64,000 bases of DNA, from assembly GCA_964525015.1 (NCBI GenBank), contig CAZGFY010000008.1, positions 6,890-70,889 of the forward strand, in the 5' to 3' direction. The translations under genes were made by a program, and so were the position numbers. The notes under the pieces are model-generated. The model was not told the origin of the DNA. It did no database searches and worked only from the letters and a program-made list of their open reading frames with translations. The number at the start of each line of letters is the position of its first letter. Positions within the stretch are counted from its first letter, which is position 1. Below are positions 42,057 to 51,172 of the stretch, piece by piece. This stretch comes from RGIG3102 sp964525015. Lineage in GTDB: Bacteria > Bacillota > Clostridia > Oscillospirales > Ruminococcaceae.

Positions 42057-43829
42057 TTATTCTTCACAAAAAACTGGAACAAATGATTTTGAAAATACAT
42101 CAACCATTCCCATATCACTAAATTTATATTCAGGGATAACTATTAAAGAAAGTGTAACTATACGAAGTAATGGGTTTTTAAAATCAAGTCCTTCATCTTT
42201 TAAGCATTTTTTCATTGCCTTAACTTCTTCTGAAAGTTCGAAAATATCTTTTGAGCTTACAAGCCCTGCAACATTAAGACCTAAAACGCCTTTAATTTCA
42301 CCATTGACAGCATAGGCCATACCGCCACCGATTTCTTTTAATTTTTCAATTACAGCTAGTGCGTCTTCTGCCTTTTTAAATACCACAACTAAATTATGCG
42401 AATCGTGAGAAACTGTTGAAGATAGAGCACCTTCAAAATTTGCAAATCCCCTTACAACCCCTAAATTATATTGCCCTGTGCCATATCTATTGATTATAAT
42501 CGCAAATTGAAGTGTGTTATCTGAAGAAATATCAACCCTGCCATCTACAACTGGAAGTTCGATAACTTCTTTTTTGGCATATGCCGATGATGCTGTTTGA
42601 TACGCCATTGCATTGATTTTAACTGTACTAGCTTCTTTATTTGGTGCATAAAGCGTTAAATCTTCAATTGTAAAGTCTTTTATCTTTACAGAGTTTTCTT
42701 CTTCAATACTATCTCTTATATCTTCGATTTCAGCTAGTAAAACCCCATCTTGTGCAACTAATTTGCCATCTGTGAAAACATGGCTAGGATTTAATTCATT
42801 TAAATCATCAATTAATAGCATATCTGCAACATAGCCTGCCGCAATAGCGCCTAAATTTTTAATATCAACTTCTAAAGCTGCATTTAAAGTGCAAGATTTT
42901 ATAGCTGTAACTGGGTCCATTCCGTGGCGAATAGCATCTCTTAAAACATCGTTCATATGCCCACCATCGATAATTTCATCAACTTCTCTATCATCTGTAC
43001 AAAAAGTTAGTCTATCATAGAATTTAACGCCTTCTAGCCCATCAAGTATTGTTTCAATATTTTTACTTATTGAAGATGAACGTGCATCAACATACATACC
43101 ATTTCTCATTTTTGGCTTAGCTTCGTGAGCTGCTCTTGTTTCGTGGCAAGTTGTTGGTCCACCAATTAAATAGCTACTCAGCATTCTGCCTTGAATTCCT
43201 GGTGCATGCCCTTGAATATATCTTCCATCTTTTTCAAAAACTTCTATTATGCTCATCATTCTATCACTAGCATTTGCAACGCCAACAAAATCCATAACTT
43301 CGCCAAGTCCGATAACATTTGATAAATTCATCATTTTTTCTATTTCTTTTGCTGTGAATTCAGCTCCATTCCCTTCTAATCCTGGAACAGACGGAACACA
43401 AGATGGAATATCAACAAACATTTTCATCGGTAGATTTTCGCTCATTTTAGTCATATATTCAACGCCACGAACACCATAAACATTTGCTATTTCGTGTGGG
43501 TCAGTTACAACCATTGTTGTGCCGTGTGGCAGAACCGCCTTTGCAAAATTTCTTGGTATCATTAAAGAGCTTTCAATATGAACGTGTGCATCTATAAATC
43601 CTGGTGTTAAAAATTTGCCGTTTGCATCTATAACTTCTTTTGCATTAACTTCATCAAAATTCTCTGTTTCAACGTGAGCTATAAAGCCATCATATATAAA
43701 TACATTCGCTTTATAAACTTCGCCTGTAAATGTGTTCACTAAATTTGCATTAGTGATAGCTAAATCACTTGGAATTCTTCCAAGGGCTGCCATCATTAAA
43801 CTTTTCTTATCTTTTGGAAATATTTTCAT
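42057..43829 (-). CDS. ade: adenine deaminase
   Basis: Converts adenine to hypoxanthine in purine salvage. The 590-residue amidohydrolase has the metal site in TPGFIDAHVHIESS, then VTDPHEIANVYGV, IQGHAPGIQGRML and CTDDREVDEI, and the C-terminal VSHDSHNLVVV. The ATG at 43829 is favoured over one at 43841. It is near purC-purF-purB but behind its own interval, so salvage and de novo genes sit together. Confidence 0.95.
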   Translation of the reverse strand: MKIFPKDKKSLMMAALGRIPSDLAITNANLVNTFTGEVYKANVFIYDGFIAHVETENFDEVNAKEVIDANGKFLTPGFIDAHVHIESSLMIPRNFAKAVLPHGTTMVVTDPHEIANVYGVRGVEYMTKMSENLPMKMFVDIPSCVPSVPGLEGNGAEFTAKEIEKMMNLSNVIGLGEVMDFVGVANASDRMMSIIEVFEKDGRYIQGHAPGIQGRMLSSYLIGGPTTCHETRAAHEAKPKMRNGMYVDARSSSISKNIETILDGLEGVKFYDRLTFCTDDREVDEIIDGGHMNDVLRDAIRHGMDPVTAIKSCTLNAALEVDIKNLGAIAAGYVADMLLIDDLNELNPSHVFTDGKLVAQDGVLLAEIEDIRDSIEEENSVKIKDFTIEDLTLYAPNKEASTVKINAMAYQTASSAYAKKEVIELPVVDGRVDISSDNTLQFAIIINRYGTGQYNLGVVRGFANFEGALSSTVSHDSHNLVVVFKKAEDALAVIEKLKEIGGGMAYAVNGEIKGVLGLNVAGLVSSKDIFELSEEVKAMKKCLKDEGLDFKNPLLRIVTLSLIVIPEYKFSDMGMVDVFSKSFVPVFCEE

Positions 43830-43874
43830 AATTACACCCATTCTTTTTTTATTTTTTTAACATTATAATATGGC

Positions 43875-43909
43875 AAAAATCATAGTGGCAAAATGCCCCT
43901 ATGATTTTT
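43875..43909 (-). terminator. terminator downstream of gatB
   Basis: AAAAATCATAG and CTATGATTTTT flank an inner GGC/GCC pair, giving a strong stem (one mismatch) with five T on the minus strand. It separates gatB from ade. Confidence 0.88.
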
Positions 43910-43914
43910 ATTAA

Positions 43915-45354
43915 TTAGCCTTCGATTGCTTTAATAACCATTTCTCTTAAAATATTTGGATTTCCTTGCCCTTTACTAGCCTTCATACATTGACCAACTA
44001 AAAAGCCTAAAACATTTGTTTTTCCGTTTTTATAATCATTAACAGCTTTATCATTATTTTTAATAACTTCATCAACAATTGCAGTTAATGCTGATGTATC
44101 ACTAATTTGACCAAGACCTTTTTCTTCAACCACTTTAGCTGGAGATTTATCTTCATCAATAATAACTTCTAAAACTGTTTTACCAGCTGTATTAGAAATT
44201 TTATTACCTTCAATTAAAGTAATCATTTCAACTAGGTTTTCGGCTGTTAATTTTAAATCTGTCATAATCATATTACGCTCATTTAAGATTTTTGAAATAT
44301 CACCTAGAATCCAGTTTGAAATATTTTTAACTTCGCATTTATTTAAAGCTATGCATTCTTCAAAGAACATAGCTCTATCTTTATTAGTTATCAGTAGTTG
44401 AGCATCTGCTTTTGAAAGCTTGTATTCTTCTATATATCTAATTATTTTTTCAGCTGGAAGTTCTGGAAGAGATGCTTTAAGCTCTTCAATTTTTTCATCA
44501 GTAACAATAAATGTTAGTAAATCTGGGTCTGGGAAATATCTATAATCTTGTGCATCTTCTTTTGAGCGAAGAATTATATTTTTTCCAGCTGCATCATCCC
44601 ATTTTCTTGTTTCTTGAGTGATTGTTCCACCGTTTGAAATAACATCAACCTGTCTTTTCGCTTCATAAGTGATAGCCCTGTGAGCTGCTGAAAAGCTATT
44701 AACATTTTTCATTTCAACTCTTGTGCCAAACTCAGTTGAGCCAGCTGGGCGAACAGATACGTTAACATCGCAACGAACATTACCTTCTTGCATTTTAGCT
44801 TCGCTAATACCAAGGTAAATTAAAGTTGAATGGATTGTATCAAGATATGCTTTTGCTTCATCAGCCGAACGGATATCTGGCTCTGAAACGATTTCAATTA
44901 ACGGAACACCACAACGGTTGTAATCTGCTAAAGTTCCACCGAAATCATCATCGTGAATTAGTTTTCCTGCATCTTCTTCGATATGAATTCTTGTAACGCC
45001 AATTCTCTTAACTTCATCACCAACTAAAACATCTAAATGTCCATTTTCACATAAAGGTACATCGAATTGAGATATTTGATAAGACTTTGGTAAGTCAGGA
45101 TAGAAGTAGTTTTTTCTATCTTGCTTTGTTGTACCATTAATTGAGCAGTTTAAAGCATGTCCCATTTTAACAGCATACTCAACAACTTGCTCATTTAAAA
45201 CTGGCAGTGTTCCTGGTAGACCCATACAAACTGGGCATACATTCGTATTAACTTCTGAGCCGAATTCATTTTTACAGCCACAGAATATTTTTGTATTTGT
45301 TGACAATTCAGCGTGAACTTCAAGGCCAACTACTATTTCATAATTCTTAATCAT
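43915..45354 (-). CDS. gatB: Asp-tRNA(Asn)/Glu-tRNA(Gln) amidotransferase subunit B
   Basis: A 479-residue kinase subunit of GatCAB, which phosphorylates the misacylated tRNA and takes ammonia from GatA. Seen are VGLEVHAELSTNTKIFC, CPVCMGLPGTLP (zinc Cys), RKNYFYPDLPKSYQISQ and the YqeY-like C-terminal tail. It lies 3 bases after gatA, in the order gatC-gatA-gatB. Presence of GatCAB implies that Gln-tRNA or Asn-tRNA is made indirectly. Confidence 0.97.
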   Translation of the reverse strand: MIKNYEIVVGLEVHAELSTNTKIFCGCKNEFGSEVNTNVCPVCMGLPGTLPVLNEQVVEYAVKMGHALNCSINGTTKQDRKNYFYPDLPKSYQISQFDVPLCENGHLDVLVGDEVKRIGVTRIHIEEDAGKLIHDDDFGGTLADYNRCGVPLIEIVSEPDIRSADEAKAYLDTIHSTLIYLGISEAKMQEGNVRCDVNVSVRPAGSTEFGTRVEMKNVNSFSAAHRAITYEAKRQVDVISNGGTITQETRKWDDAAGKNIILRSKEDAQDYRYFPDPDLLTFIVTDEKIEELKASLPELPAEKIIRYIEEYKLSKADAQLLITNKDRAMFFEECIALNKCEVKNISNWILGDISKILNERNMIMTDLKLTAENLVEMITLIEGNKISNTAGKTVLEVIIDEDKSPAKVVEEKGLGQISDTSALTAIVDEVIKNNDKAVNDYKNGKTNVLGFLVGQCMKASKGQGNPNILREMVIKAIEG

Positions 45355-45357
45355 AAA

Positions 45358-46806
45358 TTAAAACTCCTTCACCTTAAATCCACCAACTGCATTTTCATAG
45401 CATTTAGCAACTGAAAGCATTTTACTTTCGCTAAATTTTGAGCCGATAATTTGGAAGCCGATTGGCATATTATTGCTATCAAATCCACAAGGAACATTCA
45501 TTCCAGGAAGCCCAGCTATATTTAAAGTAACAGTGCAGATATCCCCTGCATACATAGCAACAGGGTCGCTTGATTTTTCTCCAATTTTAAAAGCAGTAGT
45601 TGGGCTCATTGGTGTTATGATTATATCGCAGGATTTAAATGCATCTGAAAACTCATTTGAAATTTGTTGTTGTAAAACTTTTGCTCTTTTGTAGTATGCA
45701 TCATAGTATCCAGATGATAAAACATATGTTCCTAGCATAATTCTTCTTTTAACTTCATCTCCAAAGCCTTCACTTCTTGAAGATTCGTATAAATCGATTA
45801 GACTTCCTCTTTTTGAGCCTGTATATCCGTATTTTACGCCATCAAATCTACCAAGGTTTGATGATGCTTCAGCTGAAGAAATAATATAGTAAGCTGAAAG
45901 AGCATAGTCTGTTGATGGAAGTGAAACTTCTACAACTTCAGCACCTTGTGCTTTTAAAACTTCGATAGCTTCATATACTTTTTCTTTAATTTCTTTGCTG
46001 ATACCTTCACCAAAATACTGTGATGGTATACCAATTTTTAAGCCTTTAACATCTTGATTGTGCGCAGTGTATGAAGTCGCTTTACTTGTTGCATCTCTTT
46101 TATCTTGCCCAACGATAGCATTAAAAAGCATTGCAGTATCATCAACTGTTCTTGCCATAGGTCCTATTTGGTCTAAAGAAGAGCCAAATGCAACAAGCCC
46201 GTATCTTGAAACAGCACCATATGTTGGCTTTAAGCCAACAATACCCGTAAAGCTAGCTGGCTGACGAATACTACCACCAGTATCAGAGCCTAGTGAAAGT
46301 GGAACTTGTGAAGCGGCAACAGTAGCAGCACTACCTGAAGAAGAACCACCAGGAACTCTTGAAGTATCCCAAGGGTTAGTTGTTGTTCCAAAGTATGAAT
46401 TTTCGCCGGATGAGCCCATTGCGAATTCATCCATATTCACTTTACCAATAATTACTGCATTTTGGTCTAGTAATTTTTCTACAACAGTAGCATTATATGG
46501 CGGAATAAAATTACCTAGCATTTTAGACGCACAGGTTGTTTTTAATCCTTTAGTACACATATTATCTTTAACAGCAATAGGAATACCTGCTAAATTTGCA
46601 AGAGTTTCCCCTTTTGCACGCTTTTCATCTGCAATTTTTGCTTGCTCTCTAGCTTCATCAAAATTGTATGATATATATGCTTTGATTTCGCCATCTGTTT
46701 TTTCTATTCTGTCTATAACTGAATTTGTTATTTCTAGAGAAGACACTTCTTTTTTATCTAAAAGGTCTTTCATTTGTGTAGCCGATAGGCTGTATAACTT
46801 GTCCAT
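45358..46806 (-). CDS. gatA: Asp-tRNA(Asn)/Glu-tRNA(Gln) amidotransferase subunit A
   Basis: A 482-residue glutaminase subunit of the amidase-signature family. The Ser-cis-Ser-Lys triad is visible: Lys in IPIAVKDNMC, cis-Ser in GGSSSGSAA and nucleophile Ser in LGSDTGGSIRQPA. It frees ammonia from glutamine for GatB. It follows gatC by 15 bases. Confidence 0.97.
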   Translation of the reverse strand: MDKLYSLSATQMKDLLDKKEVSSLEITNSVIDRIEKTDGEIKAYISYNFDEAREQAKIADEKRAKGETLANLAGIPIAVKDNMCTKGLKTTCASKMLGNFIPPYNATVVEKLLDQNAVIIGKVNMDEFAMGSSGENSYFGTTTNPWDTSRVPGGSSSGSAATVAASQVPLSLGSDTGGSIRQPASFTGIVGLKPTYGAVSRYGLVAFGSSLDQIGPMARTVDDTAMLFNAIVGQDKRDATSKATSYTAHNQDVKGLKIGIPSQYFGEGISKEIKEKVYEAIEVLKAQGAEVVEVSLPSTDYALSAYYIISSAEASSNLGRFDGVKYGYTGSKRGSLIDLYESSRSEGFGDEVKRRIMLGTYVLSSGYYDAYYKRAKVLQQQISNEFSDAFKSCDIIITPMSPTTAFKIGEKSSDPVAMYAGDICTVTLNIAGLPGMNVPCGFDSNNMPIGFQIIGSKFSESKMLSVAKCYENAVGGFKVKEF

Positions 46807-46821
46807 TACTATTCTCCTTTA

Positions 46822-47091
46822 TTAATCTACAACTTTTGGTATCATAATACAGCCAGCTGCTGTGTATGGTGCATTTTTTAGCATTTCATCTCTGTTAAAA
46901 GATTTTTCCACAACGTCTTTTCTAAGTTCCATTGTGTTTTCAGGGTCTAATAATGCACCACCTGATGGAAGTTCTGGAAGATGTTCACACATTTCTATTA
47001 TTCCAATCATTTCTTTTTCAAATTTTGCAACCTTTTCTTCTTCAATAGAAAGTCTTGCAAGCTTTGCAATATGTTTAATGTTGATTTCCAT
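46822..47091 (-). CDS. gatC: Asp-tRNA(Asn)/Glu-tRNA(Gln) amidotransferase subunit C
   Basis: An 89-residue linker subunit that wraps around GatA and GatB. The N terminus IKHIAKLARLSIEEEKVAKF and the C-terminal LKNAPYTAAGCIMIPKVV are typical. It lies between ligA and gatA. Confidence 0.95.
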   Translation of the reverse strand: MEINIKHIAKLARLSIEEEKVAKFEKEMIGIIEMCEHLPELPSGGALLDPENTMELRKDVVEKSFNRDEMLKNAPYTAAGCIMIPKVVD

Positions 47092-47104
47092 ATATATTCT
47101 CCTT

Positions 47105-49081
47105 TTATTTAATCATTTTAATAAATTCTTCTTGGGTTAAAACGCTAACTCCTAGAGTATTTGCCTTTTCAAGTTTTGAGCCTGCATTTTCGCCAGCTAA
47201 AACAAAGCTTGTCTTTTTAGAAACAGAGGAAGATACCTTCCCACCATTATCCAAAACCATTTTTTCAGCTTCCTGTCTTGATAAATTATCTAAAGTTCCA
47301 GTGATAACAAAAGTTTTATCTTTTAATACTTCACTAGTATTTGTTGATATAAACTCAGTATTAACGCCTAGATTAATCAGCTTATCAATAACTTGTAAAG
47401 CTGATGCTTGGCTAAAATAATCGACAACGTTTTTCGCTCCTATTTCGCCAAAACCATCAATCTCTATTATACTTTGAAAATCTGCATTTATCAAGGCTTT
47501 AATATTAATAAATTTTTCTGCTAATAGTCTTGCTGCTTTTTCGCCTATATTTCTAATTCCTAGCGAAAATATTAATTTATCTAAATTATTCTCTTTTGAT
47601 TTTTGAATTGCATTAATCAGATTATTCGCTGATTTATCTTTGAAATTATCTAATTTTAAGGCATCTTCCACTGATAAAGAATATAAATCTGAAATATCTT
47701 TAATTAATTCTTTACTAGAAAGCTGCAAAACTATGCTTTCTCCAAGTCCGTCGATATTCATAGCGTTTCTTGATGCAAAATGAATTATATTTCTAACTAA
47801 TTGCTCTTTACAATCAGGGTTTTCGCACCTTAAAGCCGCCTCTTCTGTTTTTATAACTTCATGTTTACAGCTTGGGCAAACTAAAGGCATTTGAAAACTT
47901 CCATCACTATTTTTTTTACTAACTTTCACAACTTCTGGAATTATATCCCCAGCTTTTCTAACGATGATTTCATCGCCTATATTAACATTTTTTTCATTTA
48001 TATTATCTTGATTATGAAGTACTGCTCTTGAAACGCTTGTTCCTGCAAGATTTATAGTTTCAAAAATTGCTGTTGGAGTTAGCACTCCTGTTCTGCCTAC
48101 TGAAATTTCAATTTCTTTTAAAATAGTAGCTTTTTCTTCTGGTGGATATTTATAAGCCGCTGCCCAGCGTGGGAATTTATTAGTTGAGCCTAGTTCTCCT
48201 CTTTTATTAAAATCATTAACTTTAATAACCGCACCATCTATCTCATATGGAAATTCATTTCTCATTTCCCCAATAGTAATAACTTCATTAACAACATCTT
48301 CTATCTTAGAAAACACATTATATCTTGGCGAAACATTAAAACCTAAAGATTTTAATAAATCTAGAGCCTGTTTATGATTAGTTATACTAAAGTCATCGCT
48401 AATTTGCTGAATATTAAAAATAAAGATATCTAAATTTCTATCCTTTGTAATTTTCGGATCTTTTTGCCTAACTGAGCCTGATGCTGCATTTCTTGGATTT
48501 TTAAAAGGCTGTTTTTCTTCTTCTATTTGCTTTTTTACTAGTTCTTCAAAAACTTCCTTTGGCATATAAACTTCGCCACGCACTTCTAAGAATCTTGGTG
48601 CACCTTTTAATTTTCTTGGAATTGATTTAATTGTTTTTAAGTTTTGCGTAACATCTTCTCCAACAAAACCATCTCCCCTAGTTGAACCACGAGTGAATAC
48701 ACCATTTTCATATTCTAAACTTATTGATAAGCCATCAATCTTTGTTTCAACTACATACTCACATTCAGGGAATGTTTGCTTAATTCTATTATCAAAGTCT
48801 AAAAGTTCTTCCTTTGAAAACACATCTTGCAAACTTTCCATCTTAACTTGATGAAAAACCTTTTCAAAGCTTGAACTAGCTAAACCTTGCACATTTTGTG
48901 TTGGAGAATTTTCAAAAACTAAATCAGGAAACTTAGATTCCAGTTTTTTTAATTCATTCATTAATTTATCATAATCATAATCACTTATCTCTGTTCTATC
49001 TTCTTCATAATAAAGCTTTGAATGATATGTGATTTCTTCTATTAATTTTTCAATTTTTTCTTTTGCTATTTTAACATCCAT
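47105..49081 (-). CDS. ligA: NAD-dependent DNA ligase
   Basis: A 658-residue ligase joining nicks in replication and repair. The domains in order are: Ia (DYDYDKLMNELKKLE), adenylation with Lys in VETKIDGLSI, OB-fold, a four-Cys zinc finger (CPSCKHEV and CENPDCKEQ), helix-hairpin-helix repeats, and BRCT at the end (KDKTFVITGTLDNLSRQEA). A promoter lies just upstream. It is first of ligA-gatC-gatA-gatB. Confidence 0.97.
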   Translation of the reverse strand: MDVKIAKEKIEKLIEEITYHSKLYYEEDRTEISDYDYDKLMNELKKLESKFPDLVFENSPTQNVQGLASSSFEKVFHQVKMESLQDVFSKEELLDFDNRIKQTFPECEYVVETKIDGLSISLEYENGVFTRGSTRGDGFVGEDVTQNLKTIKSIPRKLKGAPRFLEVRGEVYMPKEVFEELVKKQIEEEKQPFKNPRNAASGSVRQKDPKITKDRNLDIFIFNIQQISDDFSITNHKQALDLLKSLGFNVSPRYNVFSKIEDVVNEVITIGEMRNEFPYEIDGAVIKVNDFNKRGELGSTNKFPRWAAAYKYPPEEKATILKEIEISVGRTGVLTPTAIFETINLAGTSVSRAVLHNQDNINEKNVNIGDEIIVRKAGDIIPEVVKVSKKNSDGSFQMPLVCPSCKHEVIKTEEAALRCENPDCKEQLVRNIIHFASRNAMNIDGLGESIVLQLSSKELIKDISDLYSLSVEDALKLDNFKDKSANNLINAIQKSKENNLDKLIFSLGIRNIGEKAARLLAEKFINIKALINADFQSIIEIDGFGEIGAKNVVDYFSQASALQVIDKLINLGVNTEFISTNTSEVLKDKTFVITGTLDNLSRQEAEKMVLDNGGKVSSSVSKKTSFVLAGENAGSKLEKANTLGVSVLTQEEFIKMIK

Positions 49082-49103
49082 TTTCGCACCTCTTAACTAA
49101 ACT

Positions 49104-49132
49104 ATTATATCAAATTTCATCTATTATGACAA
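49104..49132 (-). promoter_or_regulatory. sigma-A promoter of ligA-gatCAB
   Basis: Minus-strand TTGTCA (49132-49127), 17 bases, TATAAT (49109-49104), about 25 bases before the ligA start. Confidence 0.75.
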
Positions 49133-49160
49133 TACTAATTTCATGAAATATTATAAACTA

Positions 49161-49817
49161 TTATTCCGAAATCAATAAGCTATTGCTTCCTATATTATTA
49201 GGCACTTCACCAACAATTATTGTTTCAGCAACACACACCTTCGTATTAACCGAAACGCCCGTTGTATATCTTGAAATAAGTGCATCGGCTGTTATATCAA
49301 AAACAAGTGATATTCTATGGTTTACTTGATTAATCCCAGTGTTTATAAACTCAGTTTCAATATCCACTTCAACATAAGCTGTTGGTATAATTGTAAATGC
49401 TAAACTTGGTCCTTTATTTTGAAAAAAATCAATTTCAGTAATATTTCCTATTGGGATATAAATATTAGACGGCTGTATTTTATCCGTACTTTGTAAAACA
49501 GCAGTTGTCATTAAAGATTTTAGTTTGTTCATTTCTAATGCATCATAAGAAAGGCTTACAATCTCCCCATCTTCATCTCTTTCAAGCGTAACTAAATCAA
49601 GATATGTAAGCTGAAGTTTTTCAAGTTCATCAGTTATAGTGTTATTCACTGCTTGAGTTACTATGCTTTGAGTTCTTGTTTGGGCAACCTTTTGTACAAC
49701 AGGTGCAAGGCGTGCGTCAACAATGTTTACCATCAATAAAATTAAGCCTATTATTAAAACTATCATTAATTTAAAAATAGTGATTTTTTTAATTCCTTTT
49801 TTAGTTTTTTTTCTCAT
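49161..49817 (-). CDS. yunB: YunB-like sporulation protein
   Basis: A 218-residue protein with an N-terminal membrane segment (about residues 13-31) and an extracytoplasmic domain. Typical segments are DARLAPVVQKVAQTRTQSIV, AVNNTITDEL and PIGNITEIDFFQNKGPSLAF. YunB is a mother-cell sporulation protein of Bacillus, needed for full spore resistance there. No good ribosome site precedes either this ATG or an in-frame ATG at 49829. No sigma-E promoter was recognised. Confidence 0.85.
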   Translation of the reverse strand: MRKKTKKGIKKITIFKLMIVLIIGLILLMVNIVDARLAPVVQKVAQTRTQSIVTQAVNNTITDELEKLQLTYLDLVTLERDEDGEIVSLSYDALEMNKLKSLMTTAVLQSTDKIQPSNIYIPIGNITEIDFFQNKGPSLAFTIIPTAYVEVDIETEFINTGINQVNHRISLVFDITADALISRYTTGVSVNTKVCVAETIIVGEVPNNIGSNSLLISE

Positions 49818-50099
49818 AAAAAATCTCATTTTTAATTATATATTTTATTTTAATTATATTAAATAAACTTTAAATTTAGTATTTATAATAAATATTAACT
49901 CAATTTAATAATAATATCCACCTCTTTATTTATGCTTTGTATTTTTTGCCACAAGCTATTTAAAAGTTGCAAACTTTCTCTAACATTTAATAGCCTTACT
50001 TATAGATTAAATTTATATCATATCATCTATTTAAGGCTTTCAAAAGGCAAAAACTCATAGTTTGAAATTTCATTTTAAAATTATATTCTTTTATTAAAA
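49818..50099. other. AT-rich interval between yunB and the pfkA terminator
   Basis: About 280 bases with no supported gene. Several short A/T-rich inverted patches are present, but none has a stable stem I would call. A yunB promoter must lie here, but I did not recognise one. Confidence 0.5.
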
Positions 50100-50100
50100 T

Positions 50101-50129
50101 ATGCCTTTTCAAATAAATTGAAAAGGCAT
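50101..50129 (-). terminator. terminator downstream of pfkA
   Basis: A 12-base-pair stem ATGCCTTTTCAA (50101-50112) with TTGAAAAGGCAT (50118-50129). On the minus strand ATTTTAAT follows. It lies 16 bases after the pfkA stop. Confidence 0.8.
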
Positions 50130-50144
50130 AAAATAATTTAAATA

Positions 50145-51116
50145 TTAAATTGAAATCGCTTCTGCGATATCCACTAACGTTTCATCAACAGTTTTTGTCA
50201 TTTCTAGAGCCTCTGTTATATCATAATCAACAACTCTATCTTCTTTTAAACCAATAACTCTATTATACACGCCATCAATTAATAGCTTAACCCCGTGGTA
50301 CGCCATTTGTGATGCTACAACCCTATCTCTTAAACTAGGTGAGCCACCTCTTTGAACGTGACCTAGGATAGTCGCTCTTGTTTCAATGCCTGTTTCTTGC
50401 TGAATATACCAAGCGATTTCCTCAACTTTGCCAACGCCTTCTGCTACTAGTATAAGGAAGTTTTTCTTTCCTTCACCTTTTGTTTTATTAATTCTAGCAA
50501 TAACATCTTCTTTTAAATTATATGGTTGTTCTGGAATTAAAATAGCTAGAGCACCAGTTGCAATACCTGTGTTTATAGCAAGATGTCCTGAATTTCTTCC
50601 CATCACTTCCACCACTGAGCATCTTTCGTGACTTTGAGTTGTATCTCTTAATCTATCTATCATTTGCATTGCAGTATTTAAAGCTGTATCATATCCGATA
50701 GTGTAATCACTGCAAGCGATATCATTATCAATAGTTCCTGGAATTCCAATTGTGCGAATACCTTTTTTAGCTATTGCACGACAACCTTTAAAAGACCCAT
50801 CACCACCAACAACAATTAGTGCATCTATTCCGTGTCTTAAGCAAGTTTGATAAGCTTTTTCTTGCCCTTCTTCGGTTATAAATTCTAAAGAACGAGCTGT
50901 GTACAGCATTGTTCCACCTCTGTGGATTATTTCTGATACACTTCTTAAATCCATATCGATAATATCATCATTAATTAATCCGTTATATCCGTGTTTAATT
51001 CCTTTAACTTTTAATCCAAAGTAAATTGCAGTTCTAACAACAGCTCTAATAGCTGGATTCATCCCTGGCGCATCTCCGCCTGAAGTTAGTATTCCTATTG
51101 TTTTAATTTCGCTCAT
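50145..51116 (-). CDS. pfkA: ATP-dependent 6-phosphofructokinase
   Basis: Phosphorylates fructose 6-phosphate in glycolysis. The 323-residue protein shows ILTSGGDAPGMN, VVGGDGSF, the catalytic PGTIDNDIACSDYTIGYDTA and VEVMGRNSGHLA. The GGDGS motif points to ATP rather than pyrophosphate use. The ATG at 51116 is chosen over one at 51140 because AAAGGAAAAGGCGATAATT separates them. It lies downstream of dnaE. Confidence 0.96.
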   Translation of the reverse strand: MSEIKTIGILTSGGDAPGMNPAIRAVVRTAIYFGLKVKGIKHGYNGLINDDIIDMDLRSVSEIIHRGGTMLYTARSLEFITEEGQEKAYQTCLRHGIDALIVVGGDGSFKGCRAIAKKGIRTIGIPGTIDNDIACSDYTIGYDTALNTAMQMIDRLRDTTQSHERCSVVEVMGRNSGHLAINTGIATGALAILIPEQPYNLKEDVIARINKTKGEGKKNFLILVAEGVGKVEEIAWYIQQETGIETRATILGHVQRGGSPSLRDRVVASQMAYHGVKLLIDGVYNRVIGLKEDRVVDYDITEALEMTKTVDETLVDIAEAISI

Positions 51117-51172
51117 AATTATCGCCTTTTCCTTTCTCATTTCTTGAAATTAATATTTCAAGTTTAAAAATC